Shown piece after piece: positions 1 through 9,206 of a stretch of DNA of 50,234 nucleotides. A model generated the notes under the pieces. It searched no databases and was not told the origin of the DNA. It saw only the letters and a program-made list of their open reading frames with translations. Location of the stretch: the NCBI RefSeq assembly GCF_030317115.1, contig NZ_JASZYF010000037.1, positions 1 to 50,234 on the forward strand, in the 5' to 3' direction. Source of the stretch: Variovorax gracilis (GTDB taxonomy: Bacteria; Pseudomonadota; Gammaproteobacteria; Burkholderiales; Burkholderiaceae_C). The translations under genes were made by a program, and so were the position numbers. Numbering within the stretch: the first letter of the stretch is position 1; the number at the start of each line of letters is the position of its first letter.

Positions 1-331
1 CAACGTATTGCTCGCCACCGACGGCCCGGTGATCATTGACTTGCCGCAGGCGGTCGATGCCGCGGGCAACAACCACGCGCGGCGGATGCTGCTGCGGGAT
101 GTGGCGAACCTCGCGGACTTCTTCGGGCGGGTCGCGCCCGAGTTGCTTTCCACCAGGTACGGCGAGGAAATATGGAACCTCTACGAGCGTGGCGAGCTGC
201 ACGCTGGCTCGACGCTGACCGGCAGCTTCGCGCGTCCGAGTGGGCCGGTGGACGTGCGCGGCGTGCTGCGCGAGGTTGACGACGCGCGCGCCGAAGAGGC
301 GGCCCGGCTTGTGCGTATGGCGACGCGTTGA
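1..331 (+). CDS. RIO-type serine kinase, C-terminal part (5' end outside window)
   Basis: The open frame enters from the left edge; reading codons from base 2 gives N-V-L-L-A-T-D-G-P-V-I-I-D-L-P-Q-A-V-D. In RIO1-family atypical kinases a catalytic N in a YNVL-like motif is followed by a metal-binding D in IIDxPQAVD, and both are visible here. The remaining roughly 85 residues form a helical C-terminal extension. RIO kinases phosphorylate serine and in archaea and eukaryotes act in ribosome maturation; the bacterial role is poorly defined. Only about the last 109 codons lie in the window, so the N-lobe, glycine-rich loop and catalytic lysine cannot be checked. The TTG at base 8 is internal and not the true start. 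The family call is firm, the function is not. Confidence 0.8.
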   Translation, partial: NVLLATDGPVIIDLPQAVDAAGNNHARRMLLRDVANLADFFGRVAPELLSTRYGEEIWNLYERGELHAGSTLTGSFARPSGPVDVRGVLREVDDARAEEAARLVRMATR

Positions 332-655
332 TGCAGCTCAGCGGTGGCAGGATCGCGGCGATGCGGCCATGAAGTCCAGTCTGCGAATCGAAATCTCGCT
401 TTGCCGCGCTCAAGCAGGGGTTTCAACGGCCGCTTCTAAAACTCGCGGAATGACGCTCAGGCCCCGAACGCCGAGCAGGCGGCCCGCTTGTCGGTGCGAA
501 CGAAAGAAGTGTCCGCGCTTTGATCACTTCTGCCTGCAATGTCTTGAAGCGCGTCGACGCAGAAGCGGCGTCCTGTTCCTGCGTGAACCTACGTGCAGGG
601 CGCAAGCACGTCAGAAAGTTCGCAACCGCCCGAACCCGTGCGTTGACGGGATTGC

Positions 656-945
656 TCACAGCGCCGATGAGACGCCCAGTGCCTGGTCCAATGCCTCGTC
701 AGACACGAACGGCCCCGCCAAGGCTTGCCGCAGGCCGGTGATGGCGTCTTCAGTCAGCACGAGATTGGCGTGCTCCGACTCGAGGGCACGGCAGTAGTCC
801 AGCCGGCGTGCACCGAACAAGGCCACGTAGCTCGCGCCGTTCCTGGTCAGCACTTTCTCTGAGCGCTGCCGACCACGTCTTCGGCCAACTCGGTGAGCCA
901 GGCGCGCGCTTCGCTGGGCGGAACAATGTCTGAGCCCTCAACGAC
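656..945 (-). pseudogene. Phd/YefM-like antitoxin relic, frameshifted
   Basis: Two minus-strand frames join into one plausible protein. The upstream frame reads S-E-A-R-A-W-L-T-E-L-A-E-D-V-V-G-S and stops after A-Q-R-K-C. Restoring one missing base near 855 continues as V-L-T-R-N-G-A-S-Y-V-A-L-F and then a helical tail ending at 656. The pattern 'EARxxLxELxxxV...VLTRxGxxxxxL' is that of Phd/YefM-type antitoxins, which bind their own operator and neutralise a partner toxin. No toxin is recognisable downstream; a GTG-initiated frame overlapping the stop (423-659) has no family signature. The break may be genuine or a one-base sequencing error. The stretch 332-655 shows no other supportable gene, nor does 946-1271. 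Confidence 0.4.
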
Positions 946-1271
946 ATGCTGCAGTATCCGTTGAGGTTTGGGTTGACATTGATCTAGCGGCCAGACCTGC
1001 ACGCGGCAATCGCCGCCAAAGATGATTGGCCCTGCGAAAGCCTGGGTTGGCGGGCAGCCGCCTCACGGTGCGGCAGATTCGCTTTCCCCGCCGGGGCCGC
1101 CATCGTTTCGCCAGCACGGCGTGCCCGAACATCACAGCACCCACTGTGACCCGGAGCAGCTTCAGCACCCCTTGCCGGCTGCCTTTGCTATCAGCAGCAA
1201 AGCAAGCAACCCCCGACAAGACAGAACGTGAATAGCGGCGGCGCGCCGCGGTGCGCTGGTCTTGGACGCGG

Positions 1272-1628
1272 CTATACGCGGAACCAAATCTTGGACGTCA
1301 CATACATTGCGTAGCCAAGGCCGAGCACCATCCATGCCAAGTAAAACACGTTGGCCCAGTACTCGCCAGCATGCGCAGCCAGGGTGTAAATCTGCATTGT
1401 GCAACCCCTGCCCAAGCAGGACACCTCACCCCGGAACAGCGCGCGCAACAAGGCAAACAGGAGGCCACACGCGACGACAGCGGTCACGAGCAATCCCACC
1501 GGACCCACAATTCCTTGGGTGAGTCGGCCGTTCTCTTCGCGATACCCCTTCCGTAGCGGGTTCTGCCCGAACTGGTACCAGGCGAATCCGAGCAAGAGCA
1601 TCAGAGAGTAGTAGACGGCGGAACGCAT
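1272..1628 (-). CDS. small inner-membrane protein, uncharacterised
   Basis: A protein of 118 residues beginning M-R-S-A-V-Y-Y-S-L-M-L-L-L-G-F. Three hydrophobic segments are visible: residues about 4-18 (YYSLMLLLGFAWYQF), about 41-63 (GIVGPVGLLVTAVVACGLLFALL) and about 95-112 (VFYLAWMVLGLGYAMYV). A loop between the second and third contains two cysteines. The frame stays open further upstream, but that extension is proline- and basic-rich without membrane character, so the ATG at 1628 is the better start. I do not recognise a family. It lies alone between a decayed region and the TfoX-domain gene on the same strand. Confidence 0.55.
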   Translation of the reverse strand: MRSAVYYSLMLLLGFAWYQFGQNPLRKGYREENGRLTQGIVGPVGLLVTAVVACGLLFALLRALFRGEVSCLGRGCTMQIYTLAAHAGEYWANVFYLAWMVLGLGYAMYVTSKIWFRV

Positions 1629-1807
1629 TGGTCGAATCGATGTGCTGTGAGGAAAAAAGTGCGTCGAAAGGATGGTATTCGGCAAAGAAACGCCAGTTGG
1701 CGGGGGGAACAAAGACTTCATCGCAGGCGCAGAGGTCCGCCAAGCTGTGCCACCCGACCGGGGACAGTCGGTTTTACCCTGCACAACTGAGCAGCAGGTA
1801 CAGCGGG

Positions 1808-2263
1808 TCAGCGCTTCGCCCCGGAGCGATTGGTCGTAGCGGCCTTTGCCACTGCCGCCTTCTTCGCGGCCGGCTTCTTCCGAGGCGCCTTCGTCGCAGC
1901 GATCTTTCTGGCAGCGGGTTTCTGTCGCGCGGCCGCACCGTCCCTGCGCACGACAGCCTCCCAGGCCAGGCGGGCCCAGCGTGCCGCTTCCTCGCGGTCT
2001 TCGTAGATTTCGGCCGGCGCTTCCACATACGAGGTCGGCGTCAGCTTGCCCGCGCGCATGTACTCGAAGGGCGCGAGCCCTCTTGCCTCGAACTTGGCTC
2101 GACTCTCCTCGTCAGTCTTGAGGTACAGGCGCTCGCCGCTCACCAGGCCGAACATGCGCCCCTCGTGGAAGATGCCGTGGCCTCCGAACATGCGACGGGC
2201 CGACACGCGGCCGAAGCGCTCGAACACTTCGGGAAGTTCGTCGGCCAGCCTCATTGTGCCCAT
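1808..2263 (-). CDS. TfoX N-terminal domain protein with basic histone-like tail
   Basis: A protein of 151 residues. Residues about 1-105 match the TfoX/Sxy N-terminal domain: R-R-M-F-G-G-H-G-I-F near residue 23, then L-Y-L-K-T-D, F-x-Y and S-Y-x-x-x-P, the usual order of conserved positions. The full TfoX/Sxy protein controls competence with CRP, but single-domain homologues like this one are common in proteobacteria and mostly uncharacterised. The last 40 residues are built from A, K and R with P (AARK, APRKKPAAKKAA), resembling the tails of bacterial histone-H1-like proteins and suggesting nucleic-acid binding. The domain call is secure; the tail's role is inference. Confidence 0.85.
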   Translation of the reverse strand: MGTMRLADELPEVFERFGRVSARRMFGGHGIFHEGRMFGLVSGERLYLKTDEESRAKFEARGLAPFEYMRAGKLTPTSYVEAPAEIYEDREEAARWARLAWEAVVRRDGAAARQKPAARKIAATKAPRKKPAAKKAAVAKAATTNRSGAKR

Positions 2264-2599
2264 CGCTCACTATCGAGGTCCTCCGGACCCCAAGCCTCGG
2301 CGCGTTCAGGCGTGCGATCACGGGAGGCAATCCCATGAATGGCCGTCGCGCGAACGCGGCGCAGCGCAGGTTCATCACCGGCACGGAATCGACGAATTCT
2401 CATGAAATGCCTTATGCCGACTTGAGAGGGACCGGCAGTCTGTCACATCCGCTCTGCACTGCGCAAAACCGGCCGCTCGCAACCCTGAACGGAAATTCAG
2501 GTCGCCACCTTCAAGGGCGGAATGGCTCAGCCCTTCCCGGTCGACGAATCCTCGCGCAGGGGCCATAGATTCGACACCATCCACGCGCTGCCGATCCTG

Positions 2600-2890
2600 A
2601 CCAAGCAGCCGAACAGAAATTCGCCAACGCGCGAATGCGGCCGTGGCGCAGCAGTTGGCGTCGAAGCCCGGACCGTCCAGCGTCACTTGGCGGCTCAGGG
2701 CGAAGGCTACGCCTCCATCCTAAAGGCGGCGCGCCGAACTCGTGCCACGCTATGTGGCGAGCCTCGAGCGACCGCTGTCGGAGGTCGCGAGCCTCCTGGG
2801 GTTTGGATCGCTCAGCGCGTTCCCGCGGTGGTTCAGTGGGCGGTGCCATGCTTCCAAGTGGCCGAGGCAAGGCCATTCGCAACGGCGCTG
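2600..2890 (+). pseudogene. AraC-family HTH domain relic
   Basis: A fragment of the C-terminal DNA-binding domain of an AraC-type regulator. One frame reads V-E-A-R-T-V-Q-R-H-L-A-A-Q-G-E-G-Y, the first helix-turn-helix. The next frame continues E-L-V-P-R-Y-V-A-S-L-E-R-P-L-S-E-V-A-S-L-L-G-F and then S-A-F-P-R-W-F, the second HTH with the normal xxFxRxF pattern. A frameshift separates the two near 2735. The expected N-terminal domain is not found upstream. The rest of the 2264-3083 interval shows nothing else I can support. Confidence 0.7.
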
Positions 2891-3083
2891 ATCCCGTGGG
2901 ACATTGCCTTCAGAAGTCCCGAAGGACATTGAAGGGGCCTGCACCCCCATCGACCGCAGGAATGGAGCGGGCGCCTGGAGTCAGCCTTGCTGGCGGCAGC
3001 ACTCATCAACCCAGCGCCGCGCGATCAACGAACACCAAATTCGTCTATCCTGTCCTTCCCATCGTTTCACAGGAGGGCGCGAA

Positions 3084-3737
3084 ATGACGGATCCCACAGC
3101 GCCGGCGGGGAACGCTGCCTCCGCGCCGGCTGAAGCGCAGGTCGAAGAACAGGCGATCCGCGAGCGGGTGCGCGAACTGACCGCGCAGATGCTGGCGGGC
3201 GGTCGGCTCGACACCGAGGGCATCAAGGAAGTCGTGCGGACCATGAGCGGCGGCGTGTCGAAGCCGCCGCTTGAGGGCGCGCAGGCACGCGAAGCCTTCG
3301 CGGAGGCGATCCGCGGCCTCGATGAGGCGCTGCACGCTTCATCGCTGGCGACCCACGCGGCACTGCAGGCGCTGGCGGCGCGCGGCAAGGAGTTCTCCGA
3401 CAACGATCTGAAGAATGCGTTCGCGGCCCTGCAGACACTGCAGCAGGACTACGTCGCGGTCGCCAACCGGATGGCCGATGCCACCACCGGCAACCTGCGC
3501 CGTGAATTGGTCGATCTCTCGCTGCATGCTCAGCGCGTCGGCGCGGATGCAAGCGTGCGCTTCGCACAAGTGATGAGCGAATTCGCCAACCGCATCGGCT
3601 CGTATCGCGCGGGCTCGGCGCCCGGGATCGACTCCGTGCGCCAATACGGCGCCAACATGACGATGCTCACCAGTGGGCTGCTTGCCGGATTCGCAGACGC
3701 GCTGCGCCAGCAGTCAGACATCAAGAAAGCGAAGTAG
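3084..3737 (+). CDS. uncharacterised helical protein upstream of ubiB
   Basis: A protein of 217 residues starting at ATG 3084, which follows a strong ribosome-binding site AGGAGG at 3071-3076. The frame is open for 60 codons upstream but without a good start signal. Composition is rich in A, E, Q and R with heptad-like hydrophobics and no membrane segment, so a mostly alpha-helical soluble protein is expected, superficially like phasin-type proteins. The stop is three bases before the GTG of the UbiB-like kinase gene, so the two are very likely co-transcribed and translationally coupled. I recall conserved hypothetical homologues in Burkholderiales but no function. Co-expression suggests a role with the kinase, which is inference only. 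Confidence 0.75.
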   Translation: MTDPTAPAGNAASAPAEAQVEEQAIRERVRELTAQMLAGGRLDTEGIKEVVRTMSGGVSKPPLEGAQAREAFAEAIRGLDEALHASSLATHAALQALAARGKEFSDNDLKNAFAALQTLQQDYVAVANRMADATTGNLRRELVDLSLHAQRVGADASVRFAQVMSEFANRIGSYRAGSAPGIDSVRQYGANMTMLTSGLLAGFADALRQQSDIKKAK

Positions 3738-3740
3738 GTC

Positions 3741-5423
3741 GTGCGCGAGGCCAGTGCGGTGCGTGACCTGCCGCGCCTGCACGAGATCAGCCTGGTATTC
3801 ATCCGCCACGGACTCGGTGATCTCGTGCGGCGGCTCGGGGTCGCCTCGCTCCTGGAGCGCGCGGGCGAAATACTCCATTGGGGCCAGGTCACGCACAGCG
3901 CGCAGCTCGAGCCGCAACAGCGACTGTGTCTTGCTCTCGAAGAGCTCGGCCCCACCTTCGTCAAGCTGGGGCAGATGCTTTCGCTGCGCGAGGATCTGCT
4001 TCCACCGAAGTGGACAACGGAACTCGCGCGCCTGCGCAGCAACGCGGCGCCGGTGCCGTTCGATCAGATCCTGCCGGTGATCGAGCGATCGCTCGGCATG
4101 CCGCACACGGAAGCCTTCGTCGATCTCGAAGTGGAACCGACGGGGGCCGCCTCCATTGCGCAAGTGCATCGCGCGCGATTGCACGATGGCCGCGCAGTCG
4201 TGTTGAAAGTCCGCCGCCCCGGCATCGAAGCCAAGGTCGAGGCTGACCTGCGGCTGCTGTCGCATCTCGCGCAGTTCGTCGAAAAGGAAGTACCCGAGGT
4301 GCGCCGCTATCAGCCGGTGCACGTCGTCGAAGAGTTTCGCCGCTCGACACTGCGCGAGCTGGATCTCGCCACCGAGGCGCACAACATCGAGCGCTTTGAG
4401 CGCAACTTCCGGGGCGAGCCGCACGTCCTGATCCCGCACGTCTTCCCGCAATGGACCAGCGAAGTGATGAACGTGCAGGAGCACATCGACGGCATCAGCG
4501 CCGAGGACCTGGCCGCGGTCGAGCGTGCCGGACTCGATCTCAAGTTGCTCGCAGAGCGCGGCGTCGACAACGTGCTCAAGATGATTCTCGAGCATGGCTT
4601 CTTCCAGGCCGATCCGCACCCCGGAAACGTGATCTACCTGCCGGGCAATCGCATCGCGATGATCGACTTCGGCATGACCGGCAGGCTGTCGCTTGGGCGC
4701 CGCCATCAGATCATGGATTTGCTTGCCGGAATCACGCGCCGCGACAGCGAGCCGATGGTCGAGGTGCTGCTCGACTGGGCGGGTCCCGAGGCGGTCGATG
4801 AAGAAGGGCTCGCCGCCGACGTCGACGAACTCGTGGCCGATTACGGCGATTTGCCAGTCAAGGACATGCGCATCGGCGAATTGATCGGTCGAATCACGGC
4901 GATGCTGCGAACGCACGGCATCGTGCTGCCCTCCGACCTCACGCTGATGTTCAAGGCGCTGATCACACTGGAAGGCTCCGGACGAAAATACGATCCGGAG
5001 TTTGTGCTCGCCGATCGGCTGAAGCCCTATGTCGAGCGCGCGCTCGCCGCGCGCTACGCGCCGGCGGAATTGGGGCGCCGTGGTGGCGCGGGCATCGGCC
5101 AGTTTCTCGATCTGATGCGAGCCATGCCGCGCGACCTTGCTCGGCTGCTCAAGGATGCGCGCCGCGGCCGCCTGCGAATGGATCTCGATCTGAAACGGCT
5201 CGACATCTTCGTGGGCAAACTCGACCGTACGATCAACCGCATCACCATCGGCATCATGACCGCCTCGGTCGTCATCGGCTCATCGATCGTGATGACGGTC
5301 ACCTCCGGTCCGCAACTCTTCGGCATCCCGATCTTCACGGTGCTTGGCTCGTTCGGCTATCTGCTCGCCTTCGTGAACAGCGTGTGGGTCGTGCTGTCGA
5401 TCTGGCGGACGCGGTCGCACTGA
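3741..5423 (+). CDS. UbiB/AarF (ABC1) family atypical kinase
   Basis: A protein of 560 residues, the usual UbiB length. Visible motifs: the family-specific KxGQ (F-V-K-L-G-Q at 73-78), the alanine-rich nucleotide loop A-A-S-I-A-Q-V-H (136-143), lysine K156 in V-L-K-V-R-R-P, the catalytic-loop-like D-P-H-P-G-N (291-296) and the metal-binding I-D-F-G (308-311). Two hydrophobic segments at about 505-555 form the C-terminal membrane anchor. UbiB proteins are needed for ubiquinone biosynthesis or coenzyme Q lipid handling at the inner membrane, using ATPase activity. No other ubiquinone gene is nearby, so this may be a second, accessory paralogue of the housekeeping ubiB. The GTG start follows the upstream gene by three bases. 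Confidence 0.93.
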   Translation: MREASAVRDLPRLHEISLVFIRHGLGDLVRRLGVASLLERAGEILHWGQVTHSAQLEPQQRLCLALEELGPTFVKLGQMLSLREDLLPPKWTTELARLRSNAAPVPFDQILPVIERSLGMPHTEAFVDLEVEPTGAASIAQVHRARLHDGRAVVLKVRRPGIEAKVEADLRLLSHLAQFVEKEVPEVRRYQPVHVVEEFRRSTLRELDLATEAHNIERFERNFRGEPHVLIPHVFPQWTSEVMNVQEHIDGISAEDLAAVERAGLDLKLLAERGVDNVLKMILEHGFFQADPHPGNVIYLPGNRIAMIDFGMTGRLSLGRRHQIMDLLAGITRRDSEPMVEVLLDWAGPEAVDEEGLAADVDELVADYGDLPVKDMRIGELIGRITAMLRTHGIVLPSDLTLMFKALITLEGSGRKYDPEFVLADRLKPYVERALAARYAPAELGRRGGAGIGQFLDLMRAMPRDLARLLKDARRGRLRMDLDLKRLDIFVGKLDRTINRITIGIMTASVVIGSSIVMTVTSGPQLFGIPIFTVLGSFGYLLAFVNSVWVVLSIWRTRSH

Positions 5424-5471
5424 GAGCGGCCCGCTGCGCAGCGGCCACGTCTGGAGCCGATCCATCCCCAA

Positions 5472-6011
5472 CTAGGGGGTCTCCCCCTCCATCGCCGGCG
5501 GTGCCAGCCCAAGGGATTGAAGTCGGGCCTGCAGCTCATCGGCAGAACTCCACGCCAAGATCGGCGAGTTCCGGCGTTCGTCAGGCGGATGGTCGAGAAG
5601 ACCATCGGACCAACCTCCACAGCCCACCAGGGGTAGCAATGGGCGCTTGTGCAACCAGGCCAGGCACACCTCCGAGATGGTGCCTGCGCGGCCACCGATC
5701 ACGATGCAGGCGTCTCCGGCCAACGCCATCAAGAGATTGCGCGCGTCTCCCATGCCGCAGGGGATGACGACCGTGGCCGGCCAGTCTGCATCGGGCATCT
5801 CCCCGCTGGGGATGATGCTGATGACCAAACCACCGGCACCCAGGGCTCGCTCGGCCGCCACCCTGGTAGCCGGACTGCCGCATCCGCTGATCAATGAAAT
5901 GCCCAGTCGGGCCAGGAGTTCACCGGCCTCACCGGCCATTTCGTAGGCGCGCGAGCCGGGCTCGGCACTGCCCAGCACACACACCTGTCCGCGACGATTC
6001 AATCTGTTCAT
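5472..6011 (-). CDS. LOG-like Rossmann-fold nucleotide-binding protein (TIGR00725 type)
   Basis: A protein of 179 residues starting M-N-R-L-N-R-R-G-Q-V-C-V-L-G-S; the ATG at 6011 places the first beta strand where the family has it. The glycine-rich motif G-G-R-A-G-T-I-S-E (about residue 105) corresponds to the PGGxGTxxE signature of the 'lysine decarboxylase-like' Rossmann family, although the leading P is absent. Relatives include LOG cytokinin-riboside phosphoribohydrolases and the TIGR00725 group. The changed signature makes hydrolase activity uncertain. The gene converges with ubiB (gap 48 bases) and is divergent from the lipoprotein gene at 6197. Confidence 0.75.
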   Translation of the reverse strand: MNRLNRRGQVCVLGSAEPGSRAYEMAGEAGELLARLGISLISGCGSPATRVAAERALGAGGLVISIIPSGEMPDADWPATVVIPCGMGDARNLLMALAGDACIVIGGRAGTISEVCLAWLHKRPLLPLVGCGGWSDGLLDHPPDERRNSPILAWSSADELQARLQSLGLAPPAMEGETP

Positions 6012-6196
6012 GCATTTCCACGTGTGACGCTCGCTCAGTCCTGCGCCTGCTGTGTCGTCTTGCGATCCATAGTTGCCGCCGGGCGGTCCGGCTTGGAGGG
6101 ATCCAGCGCTTGCTCGAATCAATGATCGCAGCTCGACTTGATTCCAGCCGGACACCGCTAGGATATCGGTATCAATATGTTACCGAAAGCCCTTGC

Positions 6197-8032
6197 ATGA
6201 TCCACGCGCGTTGGAAGGCGATCGTCATCGCCGCGCTAGCACTGGTCCTCAGCGGTTGCGACAAACTGTCTGCAACGTTGACGCCGGCCGCGGAGAGAAT
6301 CACAAAGGCCTTCCCCCTGGCCGATGACGTCGCTCTGGCGACCTCCCGATTCATCGAGTCTGCCGCCCGAGAGGGTGGCCAAGCCGCAGCGAAAGACCGC
6401 ATCGAGAGGATGATGCAAGTCAGGGCACTGGCATGCACTTCCGCGATTTCCATTGGGCGCTTCGACTCGCCGGAGGACATTCGTCGCAAGCCTGTCGATG
6501 CCGATTGCCTCAGGAAACAGGATGCGGACATTGGCGAGTGGATCGGCTTCCAACGGATCGCGGCACTGCTATTGAAGCCTCCCCTCGCTCCCTTGGCTGA
6601 ACTCGGCGCACTTCGGACGCTGCCGTCCTACGAAGAGACCACGATCGGCATCATCACGTCCGCGCAATCCAGCGTCGCGCTGCTGCAAGGCAGCCAAGGA
6701 GGCATCACTGCGGTCCGGCTGCCGGATGGCAAAGCGTTCCAGACCATTCGCGGGATGAGATTCAACCAGAATGCCATCGCACTCTCCCCGAATGGCCGGG
6801 TGATGATCGCGCAGGCGGACACGGGGCGCTCGATCAAGGCCTACGACATCGAATCCGGCGCTCTGGTATGGAGCTCCGACCAGTACCGTTCGCTGGTCTC
6901 TTGGCTTCCCGAATCCGGGGCGCTGGTGATGACCCGGGGAGGCACGGAATCGGGCACCGTCCTTCTGAATCTGGTGACCGGCAAATCAACGCCGTACACG
7001 GCCGCCATCAGAAGCCCGAGTTGGGCCATCGCCGTGCCGGGAGGCCCTGATCGCCGGCTCGTGGGGGGCGACTCCGGCGTGGCGTTGATGGATCACATCA
7101 AGGAGGCGGCCGATGGGGGCATCCTGGCAACGCAGGTGCAGTTCTGGCCGACAACCAGGCCGGTCAGTTCGGGGCGACCGTTCCTCATGAACAACGGCAC
7201 GAAGCTCGTGTATGTGAGCTACCCGGGTCTGGGCTGGTTGGATCTGGCCACCGGCCAGAGCGGTTACGTGGACATGGGCCCGCTGCGCGCGGGCAATTAC
7301 GCACAGATCAGCGACACCGCCCTCCTCTACACCACGCCCAAGCCAGGCGCTTCGTACCAGGGCGAGGGTCGGGTCCTGGATGTTGAAAGAATGACGGTGG
7401 CACCGGTCCTCAATTACGAGCACAACCTGGGCTCGATCCTGCCGCTCTCACCGAGAGTCGGCTTCATGCGAAGGGGGAACTTCGTCTCAGTGGGCAGCAA
7501 GGTCGAGGTCGGCGAGTCCACCGATCTACAGCAAGCCATAGCCGCCGCGAACCTGGAGGTGCAACTGGCGAAACTTCAGCAGGCGCAGACCCGGCAGGAA
7601 GGTCCTGGTCCGGCTGCCATGCTGACCCACGTACCGCCCAACGCCCAGGTCGATGCCATTGGGGTGTATGAATCGAAGGCTGGTGTACACGGCGCTGGCG
7701 CGGGGCGCACGGCCGGGCCGGTGCGGGTCACCGTCATGCCCTCGTCAACGCCCTTGGTGCTGGTTCTTGCAAGCTATGAGCCGGTGCGCTGGATGATCGA
7801 AAACCCGGGCAACCGCAAGATCTCGGCCGTCCTCGTTTCCGGCTATCACGACTCAACGGTGTTCGGCGCTGGCGGGGCCCAGGTGCTGAAGATTGGCGCG
7901 GGGTACGCCTACAAGATCGACAGTCCGGAGTACCGAGAACTCAAGGCGAGCGTGGCGCGGTACGTCTCCAATCCGATCCGCATATTCCAGGGCACCTACA
8001 GTGGCCAGACTTTTACCGTGACCGCTTCCTGA
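6197..8032 (+). CDS. large lipoprotein with beta-propeller-like body, uncharacterised
   Basis: A protein of 611 residues. The start at ATG 6197 gives a clear type II signal peptide: basic M-I-H-A-R-W-K, hydrophobic I-V-I-A-A-L-A-L-V and lipobox L-S-G-C with the lipidated cysteine at 21. The frame continues upstream by 100 codons without such features. Residues about 150-430 contain repeated strands of the kind seen in quinoprotein or WD-like propellers (A-L-S-P-N-G-R-V-M-I-A, K-A-Y-D-I-E-S-G-A-L-V-W). A later domain (about 520-611) has the pattern L-V-L-A-S-Y-E-P-V-R-W. It is probably anchored in the periplasm or outer membrane. I know no function; it stands alone. Confidence 0.7.
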   Translation: MIHARWKAIVIAALALVLSGCDKLSATLTPAAERITKAFPLADDVALATSRFIESAAREGGQAAAKDRIERMMQVRALACTSAISIGRFDSPEDIRRKPVDADCLRKQDADIGEWIGFQRIAALLLKPPLAPLAELGALRTLPSYEETTIGIITSAQSSVALLQGSQGGITAVRLPDGKAFQTIRGMRFNQNAIALSPNGRVMIAQADTGRSIKAYDIESGALVWSSDQYRSLVSWLPESGALVMTRGGTESGTVLLNLVTGKSTPYTAAIRSPSWAIAVPGGPDRRLVGGDSGVALMDHIKEAADGGILATQVQFWPTTRPVSSGRPFLMNNGTKLVYVSYPGLGWLDLATGQSGYVDMGPLRAGNYAQISDTALLYTTPKPGASYQGEGRVLDVERMTVAPVLNYEHNLGSILPLSPRVGFMRRGNFVSVGSKVEVGESTDLQQAIAAANLEVQLAKLQQAQTRQEGPGPAAMLTHVPPNAQVDAIGVYESKAGVHGAGAGRTAGPVRVTVMPSSTPLVLVLASYEPVRWMIENPGNRKISAVLVSGYHDSTVFGAGGAQVLKIGAGYAYKIDSPEYRELKASVARYVSNPIRIFQGTYSGQTFTVTAS

Positions 8033-8141
8033 CCCACCTCTTCGGGGCAGCGCGAAGCGTGCTGCGTGACGTGGTGATCGCGACCGCGCAACGCGGTCGG
8101 AGGGCAGTGCCTGGACAGGGTGGGCTCCGGTGCCGCGAACA

Positions 8142-8933
8142 TCACGGCAGCCGGCCGAAACCTGGCAGCCGCAGGGCAAGATCGTCGATGTCGATGCCGA
8201 AGCCCAGGCCCAGCACGTTCAGTTCCAGGCCCTCGTCCCGTGCCACCGTCACGCCCGCCAGTCCCATCAGCGACACCTGCCAGCCGGTGCCGCTGGGTGC
8301 GCGGTCGACGAAGGTGGTCGAACCGAGATAGTCCTTGCCGATGGCAGTGGGCGGCAGGTCCAAGCGCAGGGCAGGCACCTGCCGGGCCACCCAGGCCACG
8401 AAGGTGTTGCTGTTGGGGCCGGGCCAAAGGCGGTATGACGCGCGCCACGGGTAAGCCGCCACGGCCAGTTCGATCTGGTCGATCAGGGCTTCTGCTTGCG
8501 CACCCCGGTGGTCCGCCAGCAACTGCGGATAGGCCCCGAACCAGAGCATGTCCGGCGCGTCCACGACGCTGGTGACCAAGGCATCGCCGCCGCGGCGGGC
8601 CCGCCAGCCAACGATGTGATAGGTGGTGTATCGCTCGGCGCCGGCGCGCTTGACCGCGATCCAGGGATGGATGCCGAAGGCGCCGCGCCATCGCACAATG
8701 CGCGCGCCGTAGATCTGCACCACCGCACGGCGCTCGACCACAGGGTCGGGCGCCTGCCCGGTGCTCTCACGACTCGTCATGTGCCATGGCGTGGTCAAGT
8801 CCAGATTGCCGAAGGCCAGCACACCGATGGGCCCGAGCAATAGGAGCGCAAGCAGGCACAGAAACCCGAGCAGCCAGCGCGCCCAGCGCGGCCCATGCCT
8901 CCGGACCAAAGACACAGGTGGAGCATCGCGCAT
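8142..8933 (-). CDS. DUF3750-type membrane-anchored protein
   Basis: A protein of 263 residues if started at M-R-D-A-P-P-V-S-L (8933); the frame extends upstream without convincing features. One strong transmembrane segment follows a basic stretch (about 20-42, W-L-L-G-F-L-C-L-L-A-L-L-L-L-G-P). The remainder holds the conserved blocks that I associate with DUF3750: V-V-Q-I-Y-G-A-R-I-V-R-W-R-G-A-F-G-I-H-P-W-I, then Y-R-L-W-P-G-P-N-S-N-T-F and a late G-L-E-L-N-V-L-G-L. The N-S-N-T-F block is typical of this group of uncharacterised envelope proteins. No enzyme activity can be assigned. Confidence 0.75.
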   Translation of the reverse strand: MRDAPPVSLVRRHGPRWARWLLGFLCLLALLLLGPIGVLAFGNLDLTTPWHMTSRESTGQAPDPVVERRAVVQIYGARIVRWRGAFGIHPWIAVKRAGAERYTTYHIVGWRARRGGDALVTSVVDAPDMLWFGAYPQLLADHRGAQAEALIDQIELAVAAYPWRASYRLWPGPNSNTFVAWVARQVPALRLDLPPTAIGKDYLGSTTFVDRAPSGTGWQVSLMGLAGVTVARDEGLELNVLGLGFGIDIDDLALRLPGFGRLP

Positions 8934-9206
8934 GCCGCCAGTATGCCCTCGGCAGCGGCGCAACATGGCCATGTTCAGGCGGATGCCGCACGGGTGCGCC
9001 GCTGACCCAATCGGGTCGCAGTCGACGATCGAGCTTGGTCCCATCCTGCGCCACACAACCACTCGCACTCGGTTCACGCCACGTTCCCTGAAGCGCGTGC
9101 ACACCTCCTGAACGGGCATCAGCAATCGAGCACTTTCTCGGTGCCGATGCAGAAGTTCTCCCCTTTGGCGACCGTCGACGGGACGTTCGAAGCGGCGGCC
9201 TCATCG

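Noticed and set aside
423..659. GTG-initiated frame overlapping the antitoxin-like relic, considered as its toxin
   Set aside because: The overlap is suggestive, but the translation has no PIN, RelE, ParE or Doc features.
3714..4916. 400-codon open frame on the strand opposite ubiB
   Set aside because: It mirrors the codon structure of the UbiB gene, whose motifs are all intact; high-GC codon bias opens such shadow frames.
5425..5452. GC-rich hairpin after ubiB as a terminator
   Set aside because: The stem has a bulge and no T-run follows on either strand.
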